A DNA stretch of 58,694 nt. Source: Arthrobacter mangrovi (GTDB lineage Bacteria > Actinomycetota > Actinomycetes > Actinomycetales > Micrococcaceae). This document shows positions 41,562 to 49,740 of this stretch, one piece after another. The stretch lies in NCBI RefSeq assembly GCF_026011795.1, contig NZ_BRVS01000014.1, positions 1 to 58,694 of the forward strand, given 5' to 3'. Numbering within the stretch: position 1 is the stretch's first letter; every line of letters starts with the position of its first letter. The translations under genes and the position numbers were made by a program. The notes under the pieces were generated by a model. The model searched no databases. It saw only the letters and a list, made by a program, of their open reading frames with translations, and was not told the DNA's origin.

Positions 41562-42878
41562 GTGCCAGTGGTGTCCACACCCGCCACCCTCAAGCCCTCC
41601 ACCGGGCCCATCGACAACGCCGAGGTCCTGCGCATCCGCAATGACTTCCCGATCCTCGATCAGAAGGTCAACGGCAACCCGCTGGTGTACCTGGATTCCG
41701 GGGCCACGTCGCAGAATCCGCAGTGCGTGCTGGAGGCCGAGCAGGAGTACTACGAGCAGCGCAACGCGGCCGTCCACCGCGGGGCCCACACTCTTGCGGT
41801 GGAGGCGACCGACGCTTATGAGCTGGCACGGGAGATCGTCGCCTCCTTTATCGGCGCCCGCTTCAACGAACTGGTCTGGACCTCCAACGCCACGGAGGCC
41901 ATCAACCTCATCACCTACGCCTTCTCCAACGCGTCCGTGGGCCGCGGGGGAGAGGAAGCCGAGCGGTTTGTCCTGCGTCCCGGGGACGAGATCGTCGTGA
42001 CGGAGATGGAGCACCACGCGAACCTCATCCCGTGGCAGGAGCTCGCCTTCCGCACCGGCGCGACCTTCCGCTACATTCCCGTGAACGACGACGGATCCCT
42101 CCAGCTCGAACACGCGAACACCGTTATCGGCCCACAGACTAAGATCGTCGCCTTCACGCACGCTTCCAACGTGCTCGGCTCGATCAACCCGGTGGAGACG
42201 CTGGTGCAGATGGCGCGCGAAGTCGGCGCCTACGTGGTGCTCGACGCCTGCCAGTCCGTGCCGCACCTGCCGGTGGACGTGAAGGCCCTGGACGTCGACT
42301 TCGCCGCCTTCTCCGGACACAAGATGCTCGCACCCACGGGCATCGGCGCCCTCTACGGCAAGGCCGAGCTGCTGAACGCCATGCCGCCGTTCCTGACCGG
42401 CGGCTCCATGATCACCACCGTCACCATGGAGCATGCCGCCTACCTGCCGTCCCCGACGCGTTTCGAGGCCGGCACGCAGCGGATCTCCCAGGCCGTCGCC
42501 CTGGCGGCAGCGGTGAACTACCTAAAGGAGACGGGCATGGAGCGGATCCATGCCTGGGAGCAGCACCTCGGGCAGAGGCTGGTGGAAGGGCTGGGGCAGA
42601 TCGACGGCATCCGTGTTCTCGGACCGCGCGCCGGCGAGGAACGCATCGGCTTGGCGTCCTTCGATGTCGACGGCGTGCACGCGCACGACGTCGGCCAGTT
42701 CCTCGACGACAAAGGTATTGCCGTTCGGGTGGGTCACCACTGTGCCCAGCCCCTGCACCGCCGGCTTGGCCTCGTCGCCACGACCCGGGCCAGCACCTAT
42801 CTGTACAACACGACGGACGACGTGGACGCCTTCCTCGAAGCCGTCGCGCAGGTCCGCCCGTTCTTTGGAGTCAAGTAA
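41562..42878 (+). CDS. sufS: Cysteine desulfurase SufS
   Basis: A 438-residue PLP enzyme that takes sulfur from cysteine for Fe-S cluster assembly. Landmarks are LDSGATSQNPQCVLEA near the N-terminus, the PLP-stacking His in TEMEHHANLIPW (about 151-152), Asp228 in VVLDACQSVPH, the Schiff-base Lys254 in SGHKMLAPTG, and the persulfide Cys394 in VGHHCAQPLHRRLG. The class II type (SufS) is indicated by the short catalytic-Cys loop. The start is GTG 41562 behind AAGGAG. The sufU gene begins immediately after the stop, giving the SufS-SufU pair. The sufBCD scaffold genes are not in this window. Confidence 0.94.
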   Translation: MPVVSTPATLKPSTGPIDNAEVLRIRNDFPILDQKVNGNPLVYLDSGATSQNPQCVLEAEQEYYEQRNAAVHRGAHTLAVEATDAYELAREIVASFIGARFNELVWTSNATEAINLITYAFSNASVGRGGEEAERFVLRPGDEIVVTEMEHHANLIPWQELAFRTGATFRYIPVNDDGSLQLEHANTVIGPQTKIVAFTHASNVLGSINPVETLVQMAREVGAYVVLDACQSVPHLPVDVKALDVDFAAFSGHKMLAPTGIGALYGKAELLNAMPPFLTGGSMITTVTMEHAAYLPSPTRFEAGTQRISQAVALAAAVNYLKETGMERIHAWEQHLGQRLVEGLGQIDGIRVLGPRAGEERIGLASFDVDGVHAHDVGQFLDDKGIAVRVGHHCAQPLHRRLGLVATTRASTYLYNTTDDVDAFLEAVAQVRPFFGVK

Positions 42879-43340
42879 GTGAGTTCGGATCTCGAGCAGC
42901 TGTACCAGCAGATCATCCTGGAGCACTCCAAGCTCCGTCATGGCGCGGGTCTGGTTGAGGCTCCCGAGGGCGACAAGGTGGGGGAGTCGCACATGCTGAA
43001 CCCCACCTGCGGTGACGAGATTACCTTGCGCGCCGCCGTGCACCAAAGCCAGGGGGCTCAGACCCTGTCGTCCATTAGCTGGGACGGACAGGGCTGCTCC
43101 ATCTCCATGGCCTCGGCCTCGGTGCTCCACGACCTCGGACTCAACCTGGATCGGGACGAACTCCTGAAGCTCGTGGACGAATTCCGCACCGTCATGCGCT
43201 CCAGAGGAACCATCGAGGCTGACGAAGAAATCCTGGGCGATGCCGCCGCCTTCTCCGGCGTCTCCAAGTATCCGGCGCGGGTGAAGTGCGCCATGCTCGC
43301 TTGGGTCGCTCTCGAGGAAGCGCTGCTCGCGGCGAACTGA
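42879..43340 (+). CDS. sufU: SufU-type zinc protein, sulfur acceptor for SufS
   Basis: A 153-residue protein of the SufU/IscU-like family. The metal ligands are all present: Cys44 and Asp46 in NPTCGDEI, Cys73 in DGQGCSIS and Cys137 in ARVKCAML. The extra loop between the second and third Cys relative to IscU identifies SufU, which uses zinc to accept persulfide sulfur from SufS. The GTG start directly follows the sufS stop codon without a gap, so the two are translationally coupled. A strong bidirectional hairpin follows. Confidence 0.94.
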   Translation: MSSDLEQLYQQIILEHSKLRHGAGLVEAPEGDKVGESHMLNPTCGDEITLRAAVHQSQGAQTLSSISWDGQGCSISMASASVLHDLGLNLDRDELLKLVDEFRTVMRSRGTIEADEEILGDAAAFSGVSKYPARVKCAMLAWVALEEALLAAN

Positions 43341-43355
43341 CACTCCGGACAAACA

Positions 43356-43391
43356 GTAAGGCTCCGAACCAGTGAAGGTTCGGAGCCTTAC
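43356..43391. terminator. Bidirectional terminator between sufU and the LANTG protein gene
   Basis: GTAAGGCTCCGAACC (43356-43370) and its exact complement (43377-43391) form a 15-bp stem with a six-base loop between two convergent genes. Confidence 0.85.
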
Positions 43392-43408
43392 TTGGTGATT
43401 TGGAACGA

Positions 43409-44053
43409 CTAGGCGTTCTTGCGGCGGGCAACCACCAGGGCGGTAGCGCCGGCGCCGAGAGCCAGTACGCCAGCGCCGCCCCACAGGAGAGCGCTGGACT
43501 CCAGGCCCGTGTTAGCCAGGCTGTCGCCGTTGGCTACGGCAGCCTCGTCCTCGGCAGAAGGTCCGGCATTCGGGGCTCCGCCGCCAACGCCGTTTTCGGA
43601 ACCACCAGCGGCAGCACCGACAACGACTTCCTGCGAAACGCTGATCGGATTGCCATCGGCGTCAACGCCGGTAGCGGTGAGAGTGTAGGTCCCTGCCTGG
43701 TCGAACTTGACCGGGTGGGAGAAGTTGCCATCGCCATCTGCGGTGGTGGACATCTCCTGCGTTGCCTGAGCCGGGGCGATGACGCCCGTCACACCGGCGG
43801 AGAGGCCGCCCGCGCCGATGCTGACACCGGAAGCGTTCGGACCGGCGGTGGCGATACGGGAAACGAGGATGCCGATCCGCGAACCGGGCGCGAACCCGCT
43901 GCCCTGGAAGAGGATGGTGGCGCCAATGCCGACGTTGCCATCGGTTACCGTGGCCTGGACGGGCGGGGCAGGATATTCAGCGGCCTGAGCGGCGCCGGTT
44001 CCCATGAAAGCGAGAGATCCGGCGATCGCAAGGGCGGTCAGAGTCTTCTTCAT
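43409..44053 (-). CDS. Sortase-anchored surface protein with LANTG signal
   Basis: A 214-residue cell-wall protein. The signal peptide (MKKTLTALAIAGSLAFMGTG) is cut near AQA-AEY at about residue 24-25. A beta-rich mature domain with Ig-like features (ATILFQGSGFAPGSRI, GTYTLTATGVDADGNPI) follows, then a Gly/Pro/Ala linker. LANTG stands at 179-183, followed by a hydrophobic helix and the RRKNA tail. LAXTG is the recognition type of actinobacterial class E sortases; no sortase gene is in this window. ATG 44053 has a GGGGGAT site, while the open frame runs 15 codons further upstream without one. It stands downstream of the DUF4012 gene on the same strand. Adhesive or structural role likely, partner unknown. 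Confidence 0.85.
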   Translation of the reverse strand: MKKTLTALAIAGSLAFMGTGAAQAAEYPAPPVQATVTDGNVGIGATILFQGSGFAPGSRIGILVSRIATAGPNASGVSIGAGGLSAGVTGVIAPAQATQEMSTTADGDGNFSHPVKFDQAGTYTLTATGVDADGNPISVSQEVVVGAAAGGSENGVGGGAPNAGPSAEDEAAVANGDSLANTGLESSALLWGGAGVLALGAGATALVVARRKNA

Positions 44054-44101
44054 GTGTGATCCCCCATGGGTCATTGAAGTGGTGGTGCCTTTGGACATAC
44101 G

Positions 44102-44119
44102 ACAACGGTTATACGTTGT
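44102..44119. promoter_or_regulatory. Palindrome over the promoter of the LANTG protein gene
   Basis: ACAACG-GTTATA-CGTTGT is a perfect 6-bp inverted repeat. On the minus strand its centre contains TATAAC, a plausible -10, so a regulator bound here would block the promoter. No dedicated regulator is recognised nearby. Confidence 0.4.
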
Positions 44120-44193
44120 TCCTCGAAAACGCTAACAGGCGCTCAAAACTAATGCAATTCCAGCTCGCAACGTTTAACCGCACGTTAACAAAA

Positions 44194-46065
44194 TCAACTG
44201 CAGTCCTTGTTTACGGTGCTCGCCTGTACTACGTCCGAAGTCGGTTGGACCCCAGGAGTCACGGCCAGCGCGGGCTCATCAGTCTCATACGGAGTAGAGA
44301 ATTCGAATTCCACCGTGGTCGACTCTCCAGGCGCCAAGCTGACCGTCGCTGCTCCCACAGGCCGACCGTCGTGCTTATATGAGCCGAACGGAGCTGCCTT
44401 TCCATCGCGTGCCGCCGAGTCTAGGTACCATTCGGTTGGGCCGTAGGCATAGACGTTCGTCTGAACTGTTCCTGGCTTAACTCCGAAGGCCCCGGCACCT
44501 GTTACGTAATCAGGCAGCGTCTTTCCTGCGTCCGGCGGTGCTCCATTCGTCATGGTCACCTGAACGGCATAACGATAGTAGCCGTCGGGCTGGCAACGTT
44601 TCTCTAGCTCGACTTGCCTACGAACGTAGTAGTCCATTTTCGCGCCAGTTCCGTCGTTGAAGTACACGCCGATCTCAGGACTGTCCGGAGTACCTTTTAT
44701 CACACCGCCGAGTGGCGAATTCGCGATTACGCTCTGTTGGTCTTGTTCGGTAGACCAGACGAGAAGTCTGCCTTCGGCTGTGCCCTTTTGAAGGGCTCTC
44801 ACCAACGCGGAGGCGTCGACTCTTCCTTCCGTCATTCCCGAAAAGACCTCGCCTGCCAAAGCCCCGAAGTAAGCGTCTTGAACAGCAGGTTCTTCAATCT
44901 CGTTATATACGTCGGACAAGAGCGTCGTCACGACGTTCTCGTTCGTCAAAGTTGTCGGCAGGGAGCCCAGGTCGGCAGGAAAGGATTCGAGTTGGTCGAG
45001 TTTGATAGGCCCCGTCGCTTCCAGAAGGTATGCCAAGGCAACAGGATCTACCGAGAGAACACCGTCGACACTTGATCCGGGGTTTGCCTTCTCCCAAATC
45101 TTTCGGGCGCTACTTGCAGCGGTGGGGAAGTCCGGTGTGAGGTTGACGTTTTGCATATAAGCGCCCAGTCGGGTCGTATAGATACTCTCTTGCTCTTCGT
45201 CGACTTTCAGCGCCGGATGGATACGACCGATGTCGCTTGCACTTCCATGATCCGTGAGCTGAAGCATGCCATTGTCGGCCGTTAAGACCACCAGAGCACC
45301 GGGAATTCCACCAGAAGCCCTGGATTCGGCATTGTTCTGCACGAGTACGAGGTAGTTGCGCGGTCCCTCTGATCCCAGCATCGGCGGGAGGATCTGCGCA
45401 GCGTTGGATGCTTCAGTAAGAACATCGGTAAGCGATTTCATCACGTCTGATGCTTTTCCCAACGGCGCGGCGAGCTGAGGCAATAGTTCGTCGGTGTTGA
45501 TAGCCGAGATGCTGTTGTTTGCGGAACTAACAGTCGCTGAGGCCCGGGATAGCTTGGGAAAAGCCTCCTGTAGAGCCGCTAGATCGACTGCCCCCTCCTT
45601 GGGCGTAAAGAGTGTCGGGCTGAATGTTCCTGTTGAATCTAGAAGCGGGGCTACGGCGTTGACTGAGATGTCTGTCGCGACGGCAGCATCGGTGACAGCC
45701 ATGAAGTTGGGCCCGGCCCAGGGAACAATGCCAGCAATCCGCCAGAGGGGATCCGTACTCGCACTTCGGGCTGCGGCGGTATGCTCCTTTAGCTGGCTCA
45801 CCTGATCTTCGGCACCTTTGAGGTCGCCGCGATTGATCAATTCGTACGCTGAGGTTCCCAGTCTCATCGCCGACTCCATGCTGCCTTTGATTTCAACAGC
45901 GCGATAAGTTAGCCATCCCGCAATGAGAAACAGGACACCGAGGAATATTGCGACAGGTAGAACGACGCGACTGAGGTGCCGTCTGGTCCGAAAAGCGCCG
46001 TTCCGTCGCCCCGTGATTCGCACCTTCTGGGAAGCTCCTTGTAGTAATCGTGCTACGCCGGGCAT
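44194..46065 (-). CDS. DUF4012 domain membrane-anchored protein
   Basis: A 623-residue protein with a basic cytoplasmic N-terminus, one helix (VVLPVAIFLGVLFLIAGWLTY, about residues 34-54) and a long extracellular part. A helical segment at 60-200 precedes the DUF4012 core, seen in GPRNYLVLVQNNAESRASGG and DFPTAASSARKIWEKANPGSSVDGVLSVDPVALAYLLEATGP. The C-terminal third is beta-rich and ends with a Cys near the terminus. DUF4012 proteins are frequent in actinobacterial exopolysaccharide loci, and their exact role is unknown. AGAAGGA stands six bases before ATG 46065. Base composition is lower in G+C than genes to the left, so the acquired block may begin here. Confidence 0.82.
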   Translation of the reverse strand: MPGVARLLQGASQKVRITGRRNGAFRTRRHLSRVVLPVAIFLGVLFLIAGWLTYRAVEIKGSMESAMRLGTSAYELINRGDLKGAEDQVSQLKEHTAAARSASTDPLWRIAGIVPWAGPNFMAVTDAAVATDISVNAVAPLLDSTGTFSPTLFTPKEGAVDLAALQEAFPKLSRASATVSSANNSISAINTDELLPQLAAPLGKASDVMKSLTDVLTEASNAAQILPPMLGSEGPRNYLVLVQNNAESRASGGIPGALVVLTADNGMLQLTDHGSASDIGRIHPALKVDEEQESIYTTRLGAYMQNVNLTPDFPTAASSARKIWEKANPGSSVDGVLSVDPVALAYLLEATGPIKLDQLESFPADLGSLPTTLTNENVVTTLLSDVYNEIEEPAVQDAYFGALAGEVFSGMTEGRVDASALVRALQKGTAEGRLLVWSTEQDQQSVIANSPLGGVIKGTPDSPEIGVYFNDGTGAKMDYYVRRQVELEKRCQPDGYYRYAVQVTMTNGAPPDAGKTLPDYVTGAGAFGVKPGTVQTNVYAYGPTEWYLDSAARDGKAAPFGSYKHDGRPVGAATVSLAPGESTTVEFEFSTPYETDEPALAVTPGVQPTSDVVQASTVNKDCS

Positions 46066-46862
46066 AAACGTCCTTCTGGGAATGGTCTCGGGCAAACGTT
46101 CATCATGCTATCGTCAGCCGGCAGCCTGGCTGAACGAATTAAGAACCATCCCGAGTACCGTTGGTGCTCAACGCAAGGCAGATTTTCGCCTCCACCTCCA
46201 GTCAGAAGTCTCACTCTAGGGCGGGGAGGACAGATGCACGAGCTTGAAATTCCGTAGGTAAGCCCGAGTGGACTGGCATGATTGCCGTGCTCCTAGCGTG
46301 TTCGAAAGTCCTACCTTGCCTGTACTTTTTTGGGGGGGGGGGCAGAACCACTCACATCTAGCACGGCCAACAAAGTGAACGGCCGCTTCTACTCTGCCTG
46401 AGAGGGAAGAGAGCCTGGTTCGGGCTTGTGTTTCGGAGAGTTCCGCTTCTCAATATGGCGACGATTCGGCCGGAAATGCGCCTGGGAACCCGCCGCCGAC
46501 GGGTTGTGTTTCTTGCCTTGGCCGCGTTGAAGTTGGGCTGTGACCTTGCACAGCGGGTCGTGGCGGCTAGTGGCCACGGCGAGTTTCGGAGCGTGGGGTA
46601 AGGTCAAGAAGCGCTATCCATCCGGCAGCAACAACCTTCGTTCATGAAGGAAAGGGCCAGAAAGCTATATCGGATGCGAAAGACCATATTCGCGGCCATC
46701 GGGGAAGGGAAACGGAGCCGAGGCAAGACGAACATGTTTGCTCTTAGTGAGGCATCGTGGGGTAAGTGTGATCACTTTGCTTTGGCATTTTAAAGATTGA
46801 CTAGAGCGGTGTGTAGGCTTAATAACCAACGGACACCGAGAGATGCAGGAAGACTTACCAAA
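46066..46862. other. Long spacer at the edge of the low-GC polysaccharide block, no gene recognised
   Basis: Almost 800 bases separate the divergent DUF4012 and FrhB-like genes. They hold a T6G11 tract at 46326-46342 and a 72-codon minus-strand open frame (46389-46607) rich in His, Lys and Pro that matches no family I know. Composition is mixed, as expected for a recombination junction. Confidence 0.45.
46326..46342 (+). repeat. T6G11 homopolymer tract
   Basis: Six T followed by eleven G stand in the non-coding spacer, about 260 bp upstream of DUF4012 and 520 bp upstream of the FrhB-like gene. Such runs are prone to slippage, and the copy number could also be a sequencing uncertainty. Confidence 0.9.
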
Positions 46863-48257
46863 GTGCATACGATCGAAAACGTAGTCGGGCAGGGAATGTG
46901 TGTAGGTTGTGGCGCATGCTCTGTCGTAACAGGCGGACGAGTACCTGTAAAAATCGGCCGGAGGGGTTCGTACGAAGCGAGTCTGGCTGCTGTCCAGTCT
47001 GCGGACGTTAGACGAGCCAGCAGGGTGTGTCCTTTTTCTGATGAGTCGCGTAACGAGGACGAAATTTCTCAACCGCTTTACGGAAAAGACCAGCCCCATG
47101 ATCCGCTGTTGGGCCATCATCAATTTACTTTCGCCGGACGCATCGCTGACGATGGAGTGCTTGAAGGAAGTAGTTCCGGGGGAATGACAAGCTGGACGGC
47201 AGCCCAGCTGCTAGCCCGGGGGCTCGTCGATGGCGTGATCCACGTCGGCGCTGCCTCTCCTGGGCAGGGCGAACTGTTCACGTATCAAGTCTCATATAAT
47301 CTTGCTGATATCCAGCTCAAGAGAAAATCTGCATACTACTCTACGACGATGGCTGATGCGCTTGCTCAAATTCGTGGGGATGGACGTTCTTATGCGGTCA
47401 TTGGTGTTCCTTGTTTTATTCGTGCTGCGCGGCTCGTAGGTGAGGAGGACCCCGTCCTCGGTAAGCAACTGAAGTACCATCTTGGTCTGGTCTGCGGACA
47501 TCTGAAATCTCAGTGGTTTGCAGAATCAATGGCTTGGCAGGCGGGCGTGAAGCCCGATGCCTTAGAATCTGTTGACTTCCGCGTGAAGGCAAAGCACCGG
47601 TCCTCGAATGACTACGATTTCGGGGCAAAAGGAACGGATGACTCTTACCTATCGACTAAACCAACGCAGGCACTCGTCGGCGGAAATTGGGGCCACGGCA
47701 TGTTTCAGCTCAACGCCTGTAACTATTGTGACGACATATTTGCTGAGACAGCGGATGTCGTATTTGGCGATGCGTGGTTGCCAGAATATAAGAGCGATTC
47801 AAGAGGCACGAACGTAGTTATATCCAGGAACGAGAACCTGAATACGATATTCGCAGAGGGACAAGCGCAAGGCATCCTCAGACTTGATGAGTTGCCAGCG
47901 GATCGCGTGGCAGCGTCGCAGGCCGGCAACTTTAGGCATCGAAGGATTGGCCTTGCCGTCCGGTTAGCGGACGACATTAGGGAAGGCAAATCTGTACCTC
48001 TCAAGAGGATCGCTCCGGGGATTGAAGGCGTGTCGGCACGTCGTCTGGACCTGATTCGGCTTCGTCGAAAGATGTCCGAAAAGAGCCTCCAATCCTTCGA
48101 ATCCGCCAAAATGGAAAACAACATAAACGTGTTCTTAAAGACAATGCTTCCACTTGTTAGGAAATATAGAAACGTGGAATTTGGCGGTGCCCATAAGCGG
48201 ATACTTACCGATTACAAAAGCCGCCTGAAGTGGGCGCTTGCTAGCTTGCGCCGATAA
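46863..48257 (+). CDS. Coenzyme F420 hydrogenase/dehydrogenase beta-subunit (FrhB/FdhB)-like Fe-S protein in polysaccharide cluster
   Basis: About 464 residues. The N-terminus has a ferredoxin-like cluster site: Cys13, Cys16 and Cys19 in GMCVGCGACSVV with a further Cys56 in SRVCPF. The FrhB_FdhB C-terminal-type region follows, with SSSGGMTSWTAAQLLARGLVDG, GVPCFIRAARL, YHLGLVCGHLKS and NACNYCDDIFAETADVVFGDAW, the last offering two more Cys. Such proteins are common in bacterial polysaccharide loci next to pyruvyltransferases; their reaction, perhaps a flavin- or F420-linked reduction of a sugar or pyruvyl intermediate, is not established. The start is uncertain: GTG 46863 has AGGAAG upstream, while TTG 46797 would add 22 residues. 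It is the first gene of the low-GC block. Confidence 0.82.
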   Translation: MHTIENVVGQGMCVGCGACSVVTGGRVPVKIGRRGSYEASLAAVQSADVRRASRVCPFSDESRNEDEISQPLYGKDQPHDPLLGHHQFTFAGRIADDGVLEGSSSGGMTSWTAAQLLARGLVDGVIHVGAASPGQGELFTYQVSYNLADIQLKRKSAYYSTTMADALAQIRGDGRSYAVIGVPCFIRAARLVGEEDPVLGKQLKYHLGLVCGHLKSQWFAESMAWQAGVKPDALESVDFRVKAKHRSSNDYDFGAKGTDDSYLSTKPTQALVGGNWGHGMFQLNACNYCDDIFAETADVVFGDAWLPEYKSDSRGTNVVISRNENLNTIFAEGQAQGILRLDELPADRVAASQAGNFRHRRIGLAVRLADDIREGKSVPLKRIAPGIEGVSARRLDLIRLRRKMSEKSLQSFESAKMENNINVFLKTMLPLVRKYRNVEFGGAHKRILTDYKSRLKWALASLRR

Positions 48258-48295
48258 CGTTTGGGTATCGGCTTTCAGTCGTGTGAGGGGGATGG

Positions 48296-49327
48296 ATGCA
48301 CCAATTACGCGTTCGAAAAGGATCGAGTCGGGAAATTCGCGTTCTATTCGATACACGAGAAAAACACTGGAACCAGAATCCCTACATTGATATCCTTATC
48401 GGAAGTATTTCGCCTGGCGCACGAGCTCTTGGATTCAGCTGGAGTAGGGCACTCGTGGGGAGATACGATCTAGTTCATGTCCATTGGCCGGAGTATCTCC
48501 TAAAGATGCGCAATGGTCCAATGACTATCGTCGCACGGGCTCTCTTCATTCTCTGGATAACTCGACTGTTTCTTTGCCGAACAAGCGTGATTCAAACACG
48601 GCACAACGTGGTGCCACACGTAGCTGTATCTCCGATCGACCGATGGCTATTGAAGCAGTTGGGTTCTTTCGTCAAATACGAAATACGATTGAACGACTTG
48701 GAAGTTCCCACAATCGGGCGACGATTGGTCAAAGTAATCCCTCACGGAGATTATGCGCCTGTGCTAAAAGAGCACAATTTTACCGGCCGCGAATTGGCAA
48801 GAACAGAACCTTTACGGTTGTTGTGCTTCGGAATAATTCGGCCCTACAAGAACTTTCATCAAGTCATTAAAGCTGTTTCCCAGATTGAAGATGGCTCCTG
48901 TCACTTGACGGTGGTGGGCCGATGTATGGACACAGAATACGGCAAAACTTTGTCCGATTTGGCACTTGGTTCAGGTTGGATCGATCTTCAGTTGCGCAGG
49001 GTTGAGGAGTCTGAACTTATCGCGAGGATTAATGAGGCACAGTTCGTTGTTGTCCCTTATGCAGACCTGTATAACTCGGGGGTCGTACTGATGGCGCTCT
49101 CTGTCGGTAGACCAGTAATACTGCGGGAGAACGCCGCCTCGAAGCAACTGAAAGCAGAATTTGGGGCAACCTGGATCAGGACTTATAAGGGAGATTTAAC
49201 CTCCGCGTCATTGAGAGACGTGCTGACGGCTCCATTACCCCCAACCGGGAGTGCGCCAAACTTTGATCAGCGCAGGTGGAAAGATATAGGTGAGTCACAC
49301 TTCCGCGTCTACCATGCTGCACTGTAA
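48296..49327 (+). CDS. Glycosyltransferase, GT-B type
   Basis: A 343-residue predicted cytoplasmic glycosyltransferase. An N-terminal segment YDLVHVHWPEYLLKMRNG and QTRHNVVPH recall GT-B enzymes making surface polysaccharides. The second domain has PLRLLCFGIIRPYKNFHQVI and the donor-site region ARINEAQFVVVPYADLYNSGVVLMALSVGRPVI, which stands where the E-x7-E motif of GT4 lies, but the first acid is replaced by a YNSG motif. ATG 48296 has GAGGGGG five bases upstream. Donor and linkage are unknown. It lies between the FrhB-like gene and the pyruvyltransferase gene on the same strand. Confidence 0.8.
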   Translation: MHQLRVRKGSSREIRVLFDTREKHWNQNPYIDILIGSISPGARALGFSWSRALVGRYDLVHVHWPEYLLKMRNGPMTIVARALFILWITRLFLCRTSVIQTRHNVVPHVAVSPIDRWLLKQLGSFVKYEIRLNDLEVPTIGRRLVKVIPHGDYAPVLKEHNFTGRELARTEPLRLLCFGIIRPYKNFHQVIKAVSQIEDGSCHLTVVGRCMDTEYGKTLSDLALGSGWIDLQLRRVEESELIARINEAQFVVVPYADLYNSGVVLMALSVGRPVILRENAASKQLKAEFGATWIRTYKGDLTSASLRDVLTAPLPPTGSAPNFDQRRWKDIGESHFRVYHAAL

Positions 49328-49740
49328 TGCCGCGAAGGCATTGTTATTTGAGACGAACGATGCAAATTTGCAGCATCGCCTTGACTTGTAGGGACTATTT
49401 AGTGCTGACGCACGAGCGATGGAGTGGGTCCGCCGGGACGTTTATCGGGTCGAGTAGCGGTGACATCAGCTCTATGAGATTTTACCCTCGTTCCTCCAGC
49501 GGTGACAATGAGATGCCGGCTTCTGTTAACTCTGATCAGAACGGATTCCAGTCTCGTCTATCATTTCGGCAACTACTTAGAGCGCACTGCCAGTATCCAC
49601 CCCTGAGCGCGTTGCCTAAAACGCGTTCGTGACCTAGCCATTTCCTATGATCACTGCTCCAACGACTACTATTAAAAGCTGGGAGCGCTGCCCCGATCAT
49701 GCACAACGCGGGCAGGCTGAGTGAGAGATAACCTATTCGA
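49328..49740. other. Spacer in the polysaccharide cluster, possibly a decayed gene
   Basis: A gap of 413 bp breaks an otherwise tight gene row. A 101-codon open frame (49327-49632, plus) overlaps the glycosyltransferase stop but has no recognisable domain or ribosome site. No terminator hairpin or promoter is convincing. It may be the remnant of a lost gene. Confidence 0.4.

Noticed and set aside
46278-46361. Small open frame running through the T6G11 tract as a phase-variable gene
   Set aside because: It gives only 27 residues with eleven G and has no ribosome site or recognisable product.
46389-46607. 72-codon minus-strand open frame as a gene
   Set aside because: His/Lys/Pro-rich, no ribosome site, no family recognised; kept only as a note on the spacer.
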